Assembly (NCBI GenBank): GCA_949825025.1
Contig: OX463784.1
Location: 3,391,668-3,455,667 of the forward strand
DNA: 64,000 nt
Source: Siphlonurus alternatus
Lineage: Eukaryota > Arthropoda > Insecta > Ephemeroptera > Siphlonuridae
Direction of reading: 5' to 3'
Both the position numbers and the translations under genes were made by a program. Every line of letters starts with the position of its first letter. Positions within the stretch are counted from its first letter, which is position 1. The notes under the pieces were generated by a model that saw nothing but the letters and a program-made list of their open reading frames with translations, made no database searches and was not told the origin of the DNA. Positions 20,600 to 33,570 of the stretch are shown in pieces.

Positions 20600-21660
20600 C
20601 TAAGTTAATATTAGAAGTAAGTAGAGATTAATGTACTTTCTTTGATATGCTTAAAAATTAGTGAACAAAAATCAACCATTTCACAAACAACATGCGTAAA
20701 TGTGAACAGTCAAATGTAAACGCGGCTTTATTTACTCCCGCGTGACGTCACGTTTCCATGACAACGAGCAAGGTCGCAGATGAAAAGTTGGTTCTCAAAT
20801 ATTGTTGATCGTTGGAGAGAACAAACACGTCTATACTTGCAGGGATTTTTTGCCTCTCAAATATATTGAATTAAAAAGTTCACTCAAAAGATAAATTTTG
20901 ATCCATTTGTTTATATATATTCTCAATATTTGAATTATAATTAATTTCTGATTGAGTTTTATTTATCTTAAGAAAAAAATCACACCGTCTTTTAGTCATT
21001 TTATGAATATTTCAAATTTAAATAGAGATTTTTGGAAAATTGTAATTTTGTTTTTCTAACTTTCATGTGTTAAGGAAAATTGCTATATGGCTTCATATTT
21101 TCCAATGATAAACTGAAAATATTTTATAATCTTATATATAAAATAAAGGACAAAATAATTATTAGTTTGCTGATTTAAAAACAACAGCAAATCGGTCTAG
21201 TTTTTAATTAGTAATTAATTTTTTCGTGTGAAGAAAATACTGATTTGACTAAAAGCCACAGCAGTCCTCATTTAATACAATGATAATCTTAAATGATGAA
21301 TATATAAAAAATTTCACCTTTTTATTTATTTAATATTAATTTTCATGCATGGAAAATTATTTTATGTCATGAAGGTTTGCTGAATTTTTCAGAGTGATTC
21401 ACCATAATAATATATTTACTGAGCCTAATTTTCTTATTAACTGACATTAATCCTTAAGCCGGTATCACAATGGAGCGATATTTGTTCAGAATCTTGGAAT
21501 TGTCATAATTACAAATTTATGTCTAAAAAATGTTCATTTCGCCTTCAGGTTATATATTAGGCAACTTGTTCATCAACAAAATACAGCAGGTTGCATAATT
21601 TTATTCAATTGCCTATTAAATTTATAATCATGAAATATCCTATTTTTGGCAGTGCACCTG
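20600..21660. other. AT-rich stretch, nothing recognised
   Basis: No open frame, RNA gene or clear inverted repeat. agccggtatcacaatgg at about 21456 resembles a family Q end. Confidence 0.45.
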
Positions 21661-21670
21661 AATATCAAAG

Positions 21671-21771
21671 AAAGAGTCATCATAGAAGGTTCAGTAGCCA
21701 GTTCAATAGACTCCTGACGACGAGCTGGTTCCATTGGACTGGCTACTGAACCTTCTATGACAATTCTTTTA
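21671..21771. mobile_element. Hairpin MITE family M, copy 2
   Basis: Stem catagaaggttcagtagcca / tggctactgaaccttctatg, about 30 bp of loop. Confidence 0.75.
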
Positions 21772-21969
21772 AAAAAATAAAGAGAATAAATTAAAACCAT
21801 TTAAATGAATTTATAAAAAAAAGTGAAAATATTCAACAATTTCTTGTGGGTCATATTTTCATTACATTTTAATAAGTATAAGGCAAGTACACCCTCACTG
21901 GTGTAATTTCATACTACAATACTATCGTCCATCATAAGAAAATGACCATGAGTCACGTACATACACTTA

Positions 21970-22355
21970 AGGTAGAGATAACGCCGAACAGCTGATCGAC
22001 GTAATGCCCTTTGATTAACATGTAAACCTTAGCAAATTGACAAAAATTCTGAAATTTTTTTGAGAGGCAGACATTAGTGCCTTAAAGCCGTAGAAAAAAT
22101 TTCAAAACGATTTAACGAGCCGATTTTTTTTAATTAATTTTTTTAATTTTCAGCATAGGGCTTTCCCATGAAGAGCCAAACTAAAAAATTAATTTAAAAA
22201 AATCGGCTCGTTAAATGTTTTTGAAACTTTTGCTATGACTTTTAGGCACTAATATCTGCCTCTCAAAAAAATTTCAGAATTTTTGTCAATTTGCTAAGGT
22301 TTACATGTTAATCAAAGGGGATTACGTCGAACAGCTGTTCGACGTTATCTCTACC
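21970..22355. mobile_element. MITE family C, copy 1
   Basis: Between TTAA copies. Ends ggtagagataacgccgaaca and its inverted partner tgttcgacgttatctctacc. Arms share gattaacatgtaaaccttag and ctaaggtttacatgttaatc. Confidence 0.85.
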
Positions 22356-22369
22356 TTAAACAAACGTAC

Positions 22370-22584
22370 AGTCAAATTTACTTGAAATTCCCGCTGAAAG
22401 TAGCCGGAAATGAGTAGTTTCTAAACTTCTGTTTATGTCCGAATTTTGTACTTTTGCAAACAAGTCAGTCCTCTTATTGCAAAGCTCTCTGTAAAATTTC
22501 AAACTCCAAATGCAAACAAGAAGGACAGAAAACCTCTCACTTCCGGATACTTCCGGTGAGAATATTTTAAATTAATTTGACTGA
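22370..22584. mobile_element. MITE family H, copy 3
   Basis: acagtcaaatttacttgaaa and taaattaatttgactga, with gtagccggaaatgag and ctcacttccggatacttccg. A partial further copy (ccggaagtagccggaagtgg) follows at 22592. Confidence 0.75.
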
Positions 22585-22704
22585 ATGACAACCACCGGAA
22601 GTAGCCGGAAGTGGAATGTTTTTGGACTTTCTAGTTCAGTTTTAAACCTGAAACTTTGCACAAGCATTTATTTTAAGAATTTCATCAATCTGCAAGGTAA
22701 AGTC

Positions 22705-23110
22705 TTGTGCTCATTGTTAGTAAACAAAGTATTGTTGTGTGATGTCTGTCGCGTGAAAGGAAAAACATGGGACGGTTGTTAATTTACGTGTTAACTTATG
22801 GAAAATGACCGTTAATTATGAAGTTGAAACGGTTGCCTAGCGCCAATAATGCCATTAAGTTCTCTGCTCTGGTGGCAAAATCAGGTACTACGTCGTCCCA
22901 TGTTTAACAATTACTACGTTCACATGAATGGGTTTAATACGTATCCGTTGACGACGCTTCATAAGAATAACATTTTATCAGTCTTGAACGAATATTACGT
23001 ATTAAACAACATCATGTGAACGTAGTCATTGAAAAAGGAAAGGCTTCTTGCGACAGACATTATAAACAATCGTTTGATACAATCATTGCGAGTAGAATAT
23101 TTTGCAGCGA
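22705..23110 (+). mobile_element. Repeat family K, copy 1, with nested element
   Basis: Shares gtctgtcgcgtgaaaggaaa, gaccgttaattatgaagttg and ctctgctctggtggcaaaat with copies at 43567-43808 (inverted) and 54715-54975. Interrupted at 22905-23027 by a small element with inverted ends actacgttcacatga / tcatgtgaacgtagt. Confidence 0.7.
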
Positions 23111-23170
23111 AGTCATTCATATTCGTAGTTCCACCAAAATAATTCAACTTCCGGTTTAATCTTAAATTTG

Positions 23171-23386
23171 TTGAACTGTAGTCAAATTTACATGATATTC
23201 CCTCCGGAAGTAGCCGAAAGTGAGAGGTTTCTGACATTTCTATTCGAATTTGCACTTTGAAATTTTGGCTATACAGATTCGTAAGAAGAGTTTGCAAATT
23301 TTCAAGACTCGGAAATGAACAAGATGACCGGAAACCTCTCACTTCCGGCTATCTTCGGTGGGAATATTACATAAATTTGACTGTAT
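23171..23386. mobile_element. MITE family H, copy 4
   Basis: gtagtcaaatttacatgata and tacataaatttgactgta, with ccggaagtagccgaaagtga. Confidence 0.75.
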
Positions 23387-23659
23387 ATCTCAGTGTGTTT
23401 CTTTGTGCGCACAATTTCACGTGTCAAATAAATAACTTCGGTCTCGTGGTTGTCATATAACCTCCCTCTGACGTGATATAATTCCCCCCCCCAGGCATGT
23501 TGAATATAACCCTCCCCCTACCCTCACAGGCATGTTAAGGGTTGGCCATCGCTTTAGAACACATCAGGGATTCCTGCTACAATTTTTAGATTTCTCTGAA
23601 GATGAGTTTACATGACGATGTTTTTTATCGATGTGATGCGAATAATGTGCACTTGCTGT

Positions 23660-24002
23660 GAGGTGCATTGACCGCGCGCGGTTCTTGTTCACCGAAGTCA
23701 AGTTACGTCGAGTGTGGTTAGGATGGGTGACTGTTTTAAATAAAAATTACGTTACTCTTTAGTGTAAATACATCTCGCTTTCCACCCAGTGTGCACTTTT
23801 GTGTGGTTCCCCAAGCTTTGGTCATCACTTTGGTCCATTGAGAAAAAGTAAAGGTGTCCGTCTTGACTGAGGTTTTCCATGGTTCCCTCAGTCTCACCTG
23901 AGTGAATGCTGGGACGCGTAACAGGCAGTGGTCATTATTCTTTCCCTACCTTATCCCTACCGTAAGCTGTAAGCTCTTAGGGGTGTATCTTTGAAAAAAA
24001 AA
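23660..24002 (+). mobile_element. 5S rRNA-derived SINE, diverged
   Basis: Head gcattgaccgcgcgcggttc / tcaccgaagtcaagttacgt / gtggttaggatgggtgac resembles the internal promoter region of 5S rRNA. Then gtccgtcttgactgaggttt and ttccctcagtctcacctgag core, then aagctcttaggggtgtatct and a short poly(A). It follows a family G fragment (23590-23655). Confidence 0.75.
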
Positions 24003-24091
24003 GTCATATATTATATGGTTGCTGATTTTTTAACGTAAACGTGGCAACTCAAGGCAACTGATTTTACATTATTCCCACCGTCCTATCTTAA

Positions 24092-24408
24092 GGGGAAGGT
24101 AACACGCCCGGCCAATGTTAAAAAAAAAATCCCACACATAAAAATTATGAAAAACAAAAAAATTAAAAATGTTCTCCTCTACATCCCCTATCAGTTCCTG
24201 AAATATCAGGTATATAAATTTGAGGTAGTTCTTGACTCATTAATTTTTAAAGTAGTCAACTTTAAATATTCATAACTCAAAAACTACCCCAAATTTGTAT
24301 ATACCTGATATTTTAGCAACTGATAGGGGATGTAGAGGAGAACATTTTATATATTTTTATAATTTTCATATCAGGGATTTTTTTAACATTAGGCGCGTTA
24401 CCTTACCT
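24092..24408. mobile_element. MITE family D, copy 2
   Basis: TTAA-flanked; ends ggggaaggtaacacgccc and gcgcgttaccttaccttt; arms with cctgaaatatcaggtatata and tatacctgatattttagc. Confidence 0.8.
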
Positions 24409-25407
24409 TTAAAAAAAAAATGAAATTCACATTTTAAAACTCAAAAATCTCGTCGCGAATCGTTAGAGTCAAACATGTAAACAGTCCTTTAATACGAAAC
24501 TTTGTAAAGTTTCTTTACTTTTAAACTTTTAATATAAATCTCTATATAATGTTTTACGTATTAAATATCCCTTTCACTTCCGGTTTTTAGTCCACGTTAA
24601 TTTAACTGTAGTTAAAATTAAGAGATTGTGACAGGGAGATACGAAGTTTGAGATCTTTTAATTACGGGAAGGAAGTTTCGTGCTCTTATAATAATTAAAA
24701 CTCTTTATGTGAACTTTTTTTTTTTTGAAAGTTTGTCTTTGAGATGTTTTGTATTCATGTCCCCTTACGTATCATGTTCATTATAGAGCGCGTAATAATA
24801 ATAAATATGATTAGAATCTCAAGAACTAAAAGTTATTATGGTACAAAATTGTGGAATAAAGTCCCCTTCTAAATATCAGAATGATACTTTTAAGTGTTCT
24901 GTACGTCTCCTTACAAAATTTCCCACTTACATCATAAAGTTATTGTCAGTGGTTTCAAAAATAGTCTTAGTATAGATGCTACAGCTCTCTGAAATTTTTA
25001 GCAAACTTTTCTCACACCATGAAATGATTTGTCATGGAAAAAAAAAATATATTAGACCAAAAATGGTGAAAATTTTCATATAAAATATATAGCATATATA
25101 TAGTTTAAATGTGGACTGTTATGGTATTGAGTCAAATCAATGCCTTTTTTTTACACAGAGACAAGAAGTATTTTACTCAAAAGCTACACCGAATTTGTAG
25201 TTTTTAAGTTTTTTTACATCAGCAAATTATTAGCTATTTTGTCTTTTATTTTATGGCCTAAAAATATATTTTTAGCTTGACATCGGAATTTTTCTTTTTT
25301 GAGCAGTGTCATTTCTTACAGGGCAAGGTGATTAAAAAGGCCATAAAAGGAAATTTTCAGAGACGATGACTGTACCAATGACTCTGTAATAATCTTCTAG
25401 TAAGAGT

Positions 25408-25672
25408 ATGGTAGGTCGCAGTGCATCGAGAAGTTTTCGTTAGACTGCCAAAGTCAAGCAAAGAATGCTGGATGAGTGACAATTTCTAAAAAAAAAAAAA
25501 TCACGCTTCTCCAACCCAGAGGTAAATTTTTGCGCTATTTCACTATTTTATTTCCCTGACTTTGAACAGTTATGCTTCAAGTTCATTGAAAGAATCTGTA
25601 GCGTCCATCCTGATTTAGGTTTCCACATTTTCCTCAGTAAATGTCACAACGGATTGCAAGTCTACAAAAATC
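25408..25672 (+). mobile_element. 5S-derived SINE, strongly diverged
   Basis: gtcgcagtgcatcgagaag, cgttagactgccaaagtcaa and ctggatgagtgac follow the order of the better copies at 58757 and 61827, then gtccatcctgatttaggttt and ttttcctcag. Confidence 0.55.
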
Positions 25673-25720
25673 TTAAATTATGTTTCGGAAAGTTCAGATT
25701 ATGATAATTATGTATTCAAA

Positions 25721-26070
25721 CATCAACCTCAAAATTGTTTATTGTATAAATGAATAGAGGGTGCAAAATTATATAACTGGGATTTTTTTAAATTTTTAGA
25801 GTCCGCGGGAAACTATTTTTAAAAAATATTGAAAGTACAGAGAGAGTGACGCTTCTAGACGCCTCTCTTAATAAAAAAAAGGTCTTGGGTTCAAACCCGA
25901 CCTTGGTAAGACTTTTTTGCAATACTTATTACCGGGCTCTAAAAAAAAAAAAAAAACTGAAAAAAAAAAAAAACTGAAAAAAAAAAATGAAAAAATCAGT
26001 GTCATAACCGTCATAACTTTGCACCCTCTATCAATTTTTGAAATAAAAAATTTTTAGGTCGATACTCTAT
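25721..26070. mobile_element. MITE family B, copy 5
   Basis: Arms tattgtataaatgaatagag and ctttgcaccctctatcaatt, ending ggtcgatactctatta. The centre contains gggttcaaacccgacc and long A runs. Confidence 0.6.
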
Positions 26071-26236
26071 TAGTACCCAGCTATAATGATTTCATTAAAA
26101 AAATATACAATATATCATAATATAATTATTTTTTTAAATTTAAATGCCCAACAAGGCATGCTGTCTTATATAATATATGTTGTAGATACGTGACGTCATG
26201 ACTGATATAATACATTAAAAGTGACTGACAAAAGCC

Positions 26237-26521
26237 TACCCAAGCTGAAAAACTATAAAGTCTTCAACACATAGTTATACGAATAAACCTATAAATTTGT
26301 TTACTTCAAAAACACTGTTCTTTTAAACACATCTTATTTCTTCTTCGTTCAAAGCTACAATGATGAAATGGAAACAACATTTCCAAAATTTTATACTCAA
26401 CAAGAGGAAAAAACACGTATTTTCATCTTTTTTCCTCTAAAATGGTGCAAAATATGAGGAAACTTGACTAGGACTGGGAATTTAACAGCGAATAAAAGAT
26501 GAAATTTATTCCAACTCGCGT
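26237..26521 (+). mobile_element. MITE family A, copy 3 (diverged)
   Basis: acccaagctgaaaaactata to aaatttattccaactcgcg with aaacacatcttatttcttct and cctctaaaatggtgcaaaat. Confidence 0.75.
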
Positions 26522-26849
26522 AAAGTTAGAGCGCGCCCTTGCATGTGATAAATATGATAGTCGTGATGCAACTTCGTCCGAGTTATGAAATATAAACCTT
26601 GTTTATCGCGGAGACAAAATGGAGCAGAAAGAAGACTTTTATCGCCGGAAAAATTTATGGTGCGTGCGAGCAAGACATCATGTAGCAAATTAAATAATTT
26701 GTCTCTTTCTTTGTTTTATATATTTTCTTTTTAGTACCATTATACATGGTACTCAAAAAATTTACAAAATTAAGTTTTAAATGTTGGAAGTCAATTAAGA
26801 AGATGAAATCCCGTGTTGAAAAAATTTTTCAATTATTTTATTTGCTATA

Positions 26850-27033
26850 TATATTAAGCTCTCTTCTCGTCTAATTCACCCCCATTTTGCAATATTTTAG
26901 AGAAAATACGAGATTGCGTCTTTTATCCTCACTTTGAACGAAGAGGAAATAAGATGTGTTTTAGAGGTAATAACATTAGGTTTAAACATGTAAAGGATGA
27001 GTTGAAGACGTAATTTTTTAACTAGGATTTTCT
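26850..27033 (-). mobile_element. MITE family A, copy 4 (truncated)
   Basis: From attaagctctcttctcgtct to agttgaagacgtaatttttt, with an internal deletion of the middle. Confidence 0.75.
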
Positions 27034-27967
27034 CTTTATAGTACCATTTATACATGTGATAGTGATGAATGTGATGATATATATTTAATTGTGTACTCAC
27101 AAAATTTACAATATATTTACTAAATATATTAATAAGAATATAATATAATTATAATAAGATGATAATTTATCCCTTAAAGATTATAATTATATTTCTTTCT
27201 ATTATTCTTCTATTGTATTTTAATAATATGCTGTTCCAACTTTTCCAAGTACAAGCATTGAAAAGTATTAAAATTTTGCAGAGAGAACTTTTGAAAGCTC
27301 TAAAAATTTATTATAATTTATTATGTAAGAATAGTTTCATAAATCTCCCCCCCCCCCCCCTCTCCCAGAAGTGACAACATTTGAACTGTAATGTAATTGT
27401 CTTAATCAATATATCGTAGTAATATTGAATATCGATTCTAACTGTCGAGTGAAATTGTATTTTTTACTAAGCGACTGTCGCCATATTTCACCGCTGAAGC
27501 TGCAGTGTCAAAACCTCTCACCACAATTCACAGCTGCAGAGCAAGCAGAAATTACACGGAGAAAAAATTTATATCAAACTAAACTTTTAGACACTGAATG
27601 TTACTACAAAATGTACACGGGGCAAAAAATTAAATCAAACTAATCTTTTATACACTGAATTAATAGAATAGAATAGAAATTTGCTTTATTGAGAGGTTTA
27701 GGCAAGCCCATTCTTACACCTAACTGCAATGTTAACCTAATGTTAATACAAAAACTACACGGAGAAAAAAATTTATATCAAACTAAACTTTTAGACGTGT
27801 ACTGAATGTTAATACAAAATGTTCACGGAGAAAAAATTTATTAAGCTTAACTTTTAAATACTGTTTTCAGTACTTTATGGATTTTTCTTGAATTTTCATT
27901 TCATATTCGGATCAATCACTTTTAGGTACGTATTGTAGATTTTTCAGTTCTTTTAACTTTCTATTGG

Positions 27968-28192
27968 TGCTTTTCCATGGAGCGAAGTCGAGTGAGGCTT
28001 GGCGGGGCGAGAAAAGCGCATTTTCTTCAATATCATATGGTGGCCATGCATGTTGCGGCGTGATTTAATCACCTGCCTGGGGAAAGCGATTTTTTCACGC
28101 CAAAATAACCACTATCACTATATGATACTGAAGCAAGTGAGCTTTCTCGCCCCGTCAAGCCTCGTTCGACATCGTTCCTTCTGAAATGCAGC
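27968..28192. mobile_element. MITE family J, copy 3
   Basis: cttttccatggagcgaagtc and cgttccttctgaaatgcagc; arms cttggcggggcgagaaaagc and gctttctcgccccgtcaagc. Confidence 0.75.
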
Positions 28193-28345
28193 ACCTTGAC
28201 GTCCTTGACAATGTTACATGGTGTTTCAAAACGCTGTGACGTCATAGTCATGCAAATATTTAACACGCAAGCATACATATAGGGAAAAATGTTGCATGAC
28301 TATGACGTCACAGCATTTTCCCCTCGATTTTAGGGTGTTAGATGT
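28188..28345. mobile_element. MITE family I, copy 2
   Basis: gctgtgacgtcatagtcatg and catgactatgacgtcacagc around atatttaacacgcaagcata. Confidence 0.7.
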
Positions 28346-28498
28346 TTAAAAATATCAGTAAATAATATTTTATAATAAATTAATAACTCGAAGAATATCC
28401 AATAAAGAATTCACTGTTCCACTTTAATCTTATTTCCAGAACTTTTCGTTCAGAAAGTACTTACTCTAACAAAGTACGAAATATGCTCTGAATTTTAA

Positions 28499-28858
28499 GA
28501 GTAAGGTAACACGCCCACTGATAAAAAAAATCTTACACATGAAAATTATAAAAACAATTGAAAATGAATGTTTTTCTCCTCTACATCACCTATCAGTAGC
28601 TAAAATATCAGGTATACAAATACGATCTAGTTTTTTAGTTATAAATTTTTAAAGTTGACTAATTTAACATGGAAGTTCCGTTTCTCCATTTTTAAATGAG
28701 TCAAATTTAAAAATTCATTACTCAAAAAATAGCTCGTATTTGTATACCTGATATTTTAGCCACTGATAGGGGATGTAGAGGAGAACATTTTAATTTTTTT
28801 CAGAATTTTCATGTGTGGGATTTTTTTTTTTTTTAATATTGGGCGTGTTACCTTACCC
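28499..28858. mobile_element. MITE family D, copy 3
   Basis: TTAA-flanked; gagtaaggtaacacgcccac and gggcgtgttaccttaccc; arms gctaaaatatcaggtataca / tgtatacctgatattttagc. Confidence 0.85.
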
Positions 28859-28869
28859 TTAAGAGAGTA

Positions 28870-29805
28870 AAGAAAAAGTAGAAATTACGAAAACTTATAC
28901 TGTGGGAGTAAGATCGAACTGGAACAATCATGTACTGGCTGACATAAAGTACTAAAGTCCATTCAGCATCTTAAAATTCAGTGTTGGCGGAGCTGTTAGG
29001 AAACATTTTACAGCCAGACGATATGTTATTAGAAGATAATAAGAAAAGTTTGATAATGGTAGGTAATTTTAGAGCAAGCAAATCGTAAATTTGGAAACTA
29101 ATTATTATAAAAAATAATCTCAAACACGTTTAAAAAAGAAAAGATATTCCTGCCTTTTTAAGTTACCAAATTATCTTCGTTAACTTCCATTGAAGCACGT
29201 GATTTGCTTCAGAACGTATTCTCTATTTTCATTTAATAGAGAAATAAAATGTCTATTGTTCTTAATCAAAACCTTGTGAGATACAGCAAATGCATGATAT
29301 TACTACGTTTTTTTTATATACATACATAAATTAAATAAAAGTATCTTCAATGATGTACTTTATTTGTTACAAGAGGAATGCAAGAGGAAATTAACAAAAT
29401 ATATCGTATATTTAGGAAACAAGGAACAAACAGCATTAAAAGAGTACAAAAATATAAAGATTTCACATGATTTCTTAAAAGGTGATTCCTTTAATTTTCA
29501 CATCCTTTTATACGTCATTTTTTGCAGTAAAATTTAGTAAATTGTTTGTGCATTGTATCTACCCTTTCAGACGTACGTGTCTTAACCTATAATGCTTTAT
29601 TTATAACTGAAATGTTATTACTTATTAACAATCAAATAAACGTATTTAGAATTAAACGTATTTAGAATTGTACACATAAATTATTTTAAATTTGTTAAAT
29701 TCGGCACCATTAACTTGGATTTATGATATTTTTCATAAGAATTCAAAAAAACAAACATTTCAATTTATACTCAATTTTTCAATTTAAGAACTGGACCTAT
29801 TTATT
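28870..29805. other. AT-rich stretch, nothing recognised
   Basis: No repeat of the named families, no credible open frame. Confidence 0.45.
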
Positions 29806-29809
29806 TTGT

Positions 29810-30340
29810 TAAAATTACGTCTTCAAATCATCGTTTATGCATATAAACCTATCTTACTATGACATTTTACTTAAAAAAAACACACATTCTTTTTCTTCCT
29901 CACTTAAATTCAGGATGAAAAAGAGACAATACTTATTATATTTTATGATAGTGGGAGATACGTAACTATAATTAATAATTACGTATGGAGTATCGACCTC
30001 AATTTTTTTATTGCAGAAATGGATAGAGGGTGCAAAGTTTTGCTACCTTGATTTTTTTCAGATTTTTTAGTCTTGGAAGTATTTTTAAAAAATTATTGAA
30101 TGTCCTTTATGTGGTCCTATCCTTTTCTTAAAGAGAGGCGCCTCATGACGTCACAAAAATAAATATCAATAATTTTTAAAAAATACTTCCAGGGTTGTAA
30201 AAAAGCTGAAAAAAAATATCAAGGTTTCATAACTTTGCACCTTCTATCCATTTCTGCAATAAAAAAATTGAAAATAGGAGGAAAAAGGACGAGAAGAGAC
30301 TTTAAAAGTGAACAAAAAATGAAAATTATTTCAACTCGGA
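29810..30340 (+). mobile_element. MITE family A, copy 5, split by a family B MITE
   Basis: 29810-29950 and 30275-30340 are the two halves of a diverged family A copy (acgtcttcaaatcatcg ... attatttcaactcgga). The intervening 29984-30270 is a complete family B palindrome (tatggagtatcgacctcaat, atggatagagggtgcaaag, then tctatccatttctgcaataa). Confidence 0.75.
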
Positions 30341-30587
30341 CAACTTGTTCATTTTTCTCCGTGTACTCGCAGCCTCTTTGTTCCATCGATCTCTGACGGT
30401 GCTTGACTCGCGATGTTCTCACAAGTGTGTCACAGTGAGGGGGGGACTCTCTGCATTACCAGGGTATACCTTTTTGTCTCAAACATTACCGCGGTGTCAA
30501 AAATAATCCTGGTTAAATCCTTACGCTACTCTTTTTATAAAGTTATTTCCTTGTTAATTATACTCTTTACGAAGACATTAAAAAATA

Positions 30588-30772
30588 CCTTCTCATCCTT
30601 TACACGTCTAAATCTAATCTTTTTACCTCTAAAACACATCTTATTTCCTCTTCTCTTAAAGTGAGGATGAAATGAAGACAACATTTCTAAAATTTTACGC
30701 TCATGAAGAGGAAAAAATACGAGAGGAGAGCTTAAATAGCGAAGAACTGATTAAATTTATTTTACTCTTGCG
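30588..30772 (+). mobile_element. MITE family A, copy 6 (ends worn, internal deletion)
   Basis: ctcatcctttacacgtctaa, cctctaaaacacatcttatt, gtgaggatgaaatgaagaca and gaggagagcttaaatagcga in family order. Confidence 0.75.
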
Positions 30773-31055
30773 GAATAATGAGCTTTTTATATAAAATGTG
30801 AAGATGTGCAACAATGTCTATTATAATTATTAGGTGAGTGCAACAATGAGCTTAATCTTATTTACAGCTCATTATTGCACAAAATCGTGCATGGTAGTTC
30901 ATTATTATAATTGTTTGGAAGCTATAATGAAGGATAATTTTATTACTGATTTTCTTAGATGTTTTGTGTAGTGATAATAATAAAAAAAAATCTCCTAAAG
31001 GTTTATGGGTAGTTTTGACCCCTGCCCCTTGAATATTTAGAATTAAATTATCTAT

Positions 31056-31484
31056 CCCCCGAGTTAAAATACATTTCATCTTTTCTTCGCTATTAAGCTC
31101 TCCTCTCGTCATTTTTTCTCCTATTTTACACAAAATTTCAGGAAAAAAAAGGAAAAAAATACGGAATTACATCTTTTTCCTCTTCTTAAGGATAAAATAT
31201 TATCTTCATTTTGTCCTCACTTTGAGCGAAGAGGAAATAAGGGGGGACATTCACAAAGCACTTTAACCCCCAATTTAGCCCCGATTTTTAACCCTGGTAC
31301 TAAACATGGTGCTAAACTATGAGCTTAACATGGTTAGCCCCTGGTTTAGTACCATGTTTAGCACCAGGGTTAAAAATCGGGGCTAAAGTGCTTTGTGAAT
31401 GTCCCCCAAGATGTGTTTTAGAGGTAAAAACATTAGGTTTAGACGTGTAAAGAATGAGGTGAAGAAGTAATTTTTCAACTACGG
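31056..31484 (-). mobile_element. MITE family A, copy 7, interrupted by family E
   Basis: cccccgagttaaaatacatt to agtaatttttcaactacgg; the family E palindrome sits at 31242-31407 within the block gaggaaataag|atgtgtttt. Confidence 0.85.
31242..31407. mobile_element. Palindromic MITE family E, copy 1, with 3-bp target duplication
   Basis: Ends gggggacattcacaaagcac and gtgctttgtgaatgtccccc; arms taaaaatcggggctaa and its complement. AAG is duplicated on both sides (31239-31241, 31408-31410), and the uninterrupted family A sequence has it once. A 3-bp duplication fits PIF/Harbinger- or CACTA-type elements. Confidence 0.85.
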
Positions 31485-32060
31485 CCCAAAGTGTTAGCCC
31501 ATGCAAAGTTTCAATTCAATCGTTAACTGATCACTTTACTTCCTAAATTTGCTCCATTCCTTATCAAATTTAGTGAAAAGGTAAATGTTCATTTTTTTTT
31601 TCTTCTTTGTCTTCTTTGTTTCAGACAAAGAATACACCGTTGAAATTCGAACGCAACTGAAGAGCCCTTTGAATAAGCCATCTGATATAGACCGATCGAT
31701 AACAATTAATTACATTGAACAGAACATTATTGTGCAATATATTTTAATGTTTTCATCTCGCGTTGCTAGGTTGGCATTAGCCTTGAAGTGACTGCGTTTA
31801 CATGACGTAATATTTGAATTTACCGATCATATACGGAACTATAGAGACCTCTCTGTGTTTCATAGCGAGAAAGTCAAATTTACAAAGTTCAAGGTTTTCA
31901 GGCGCTACTGTTCCCGACAAACATGGAATATCTTATGGAATGTTGGTACATTTTCTTGCCATAAGATATAGTCCCTAAAGGATAATAAGGAGACGCAATC
32001 AGCAAATCGTCCACAGTAATGAACTATTAATTAACTACCATGCTATTTGTAAATAAGCCA

Positions 32061-32316
32061 CTAATTGAAAAATTACGTCTTCCACTCATCCTTTACACGT
32101 CTAAACCTAATCTTTTTATCTCTAAAACACATCTTATTTCCTCTTCGCTCAAAAATTGAGGATGATATGAAGACAATATTTCAAATATTTTACGCTCAAG
32201 AAGAGAAAAATATACGTAATCTCGTTTTTCCCCCCCCTAAAATGGTGCAAAATAAGAAGGAATTAGACGAGAGGAGAGCTTAATAGCAAATAAAAGATGA
32301 AATTTATTTAACTCTG
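32061..32316 (+). mobile_element. MITE family A, copy 8
   Basis: ctaattgaaaaattacgtct to aaatttatttaactctgg with all internal family blocks. Confidence 0.85.
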
Positions 32317-32500
32317 GATGTAGCTTATTTTACTCATAGTGTAGCTCATTTTTGCGCTCATGCTAATAGTAGACAGTTCATTTTTGCACACGAGATCATG
32401 ATATAGCAGTTTATAGCAGATAGCTAATTATTGCGGATGAAGGACGATATCTGGCCCGGTTTAGCAAATGTGCGGTCAGGATAAAATAGAAATTTGCTTC

Positions 32501-32722
32501 AAGGCGGATTCAGATGGCGACAATGGCGATGCGACGCGATTTTGTCACACAAGCTGTGAAATCCTGTGCGGAAGCAAATTTGCCATTCCGGCGGCGAATA
32601 TCGAGTTAAATTGCGATGCTTCTTTTTTTAATCACCAAATATGGCCGTCAAGGGATGTTACAGCAAGTGCGTATTATTCGCTTCGCGTCGCAGGCTGGAA
32701 ATCGCCATGTGAATCCGCGTTT
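32501..32722. mobile_element. MITE family G, copy
   Basis: aaggcggattcagatggcga at the left, tcgccatgtgaatccgcg at the right; interior gtcacacaagctgtgaaatc and ttacagcaagtgcg. Confidence 0.8.
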
Positions 32723-32739
32723 ATTGCGGCGAGGTTTAG

Positions 32740-33570
32740 GGAAGCTTTAGGATAAATGCCGATTTGTTGATGAAACTGCCAATGGTTCCAAACGGGAGAG
32801 GTTAGGTCTGAAATTCTCCGTAAATGACGTATATAATAGTTCCGCTTTTATTTAGTCAGCAATTTGAAATGGAAACTGGTAGAAACTGCTTATTTTCAGA
32901 AAATTTCAGACCTAAACTCTCGCATGAAAGACTGAAAGATTGATGTGTTAATGCGTTTTCATGGGGCTCAGGAGGGGAAGTAAAATGGGGGATCTTTATG
33001 GTGGGAGGGAAATTTAAGGTAATGGGCCAAATATTGAGTTAAGAACATCATTATATCACATACTAAATTTTTAAATACTCATAATTAAGGACAATTTTTA
33101 TATTTAAACTTTCCCTATTTATTAATTCAGTACAAAATTAGTAAAGAAAAGTTTGAAAAGTACTGGAAATAAGGTTCAATTAGTTCAATTATGTACTGAA
33201 TTTATAAAGTCCTTACTCTAAAGTGGAAATAAAAGCACTGAAAACCCATTCATGTATTGAATATTTAAATCTTTAGAATAAAGGAGCAGTGACAAAAACA
33301 AAAAAAAAAAAAAAAAATGAAAAATGTGCTTTTGATGCTTTTTATGGTGGTGTGATTTTTTTTCTGTATATATATTCTATATTCTTACAAATTTTTCAAC
33401 TAAAAATTTTTTACAGTAAAAAAAAATATACATACGTACACATTGATTATATAAGCTATAATATAGTCTGCGCATTTTGACCTACTTCAGTATACATCCG
33501 TATACTTACAGGGGCATGTTGTAAGTTCAAAATAATGGCTTGTTTTGATGACCCCCCCCCCACTAGCCTC
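32740..33570. other. Stretch without recognised features
   Basis: AT-rich with poly(A) at 33299 and a C9 tract at about 33552. No named family seen. Confidence 0.4.

Noticed and set aside
25880..25915. tRNA-like gggttcaaacccgacc
   Set aside because: B-box-like palindrome only; no A box or cloverleaf, in the centre of a family B MITE.
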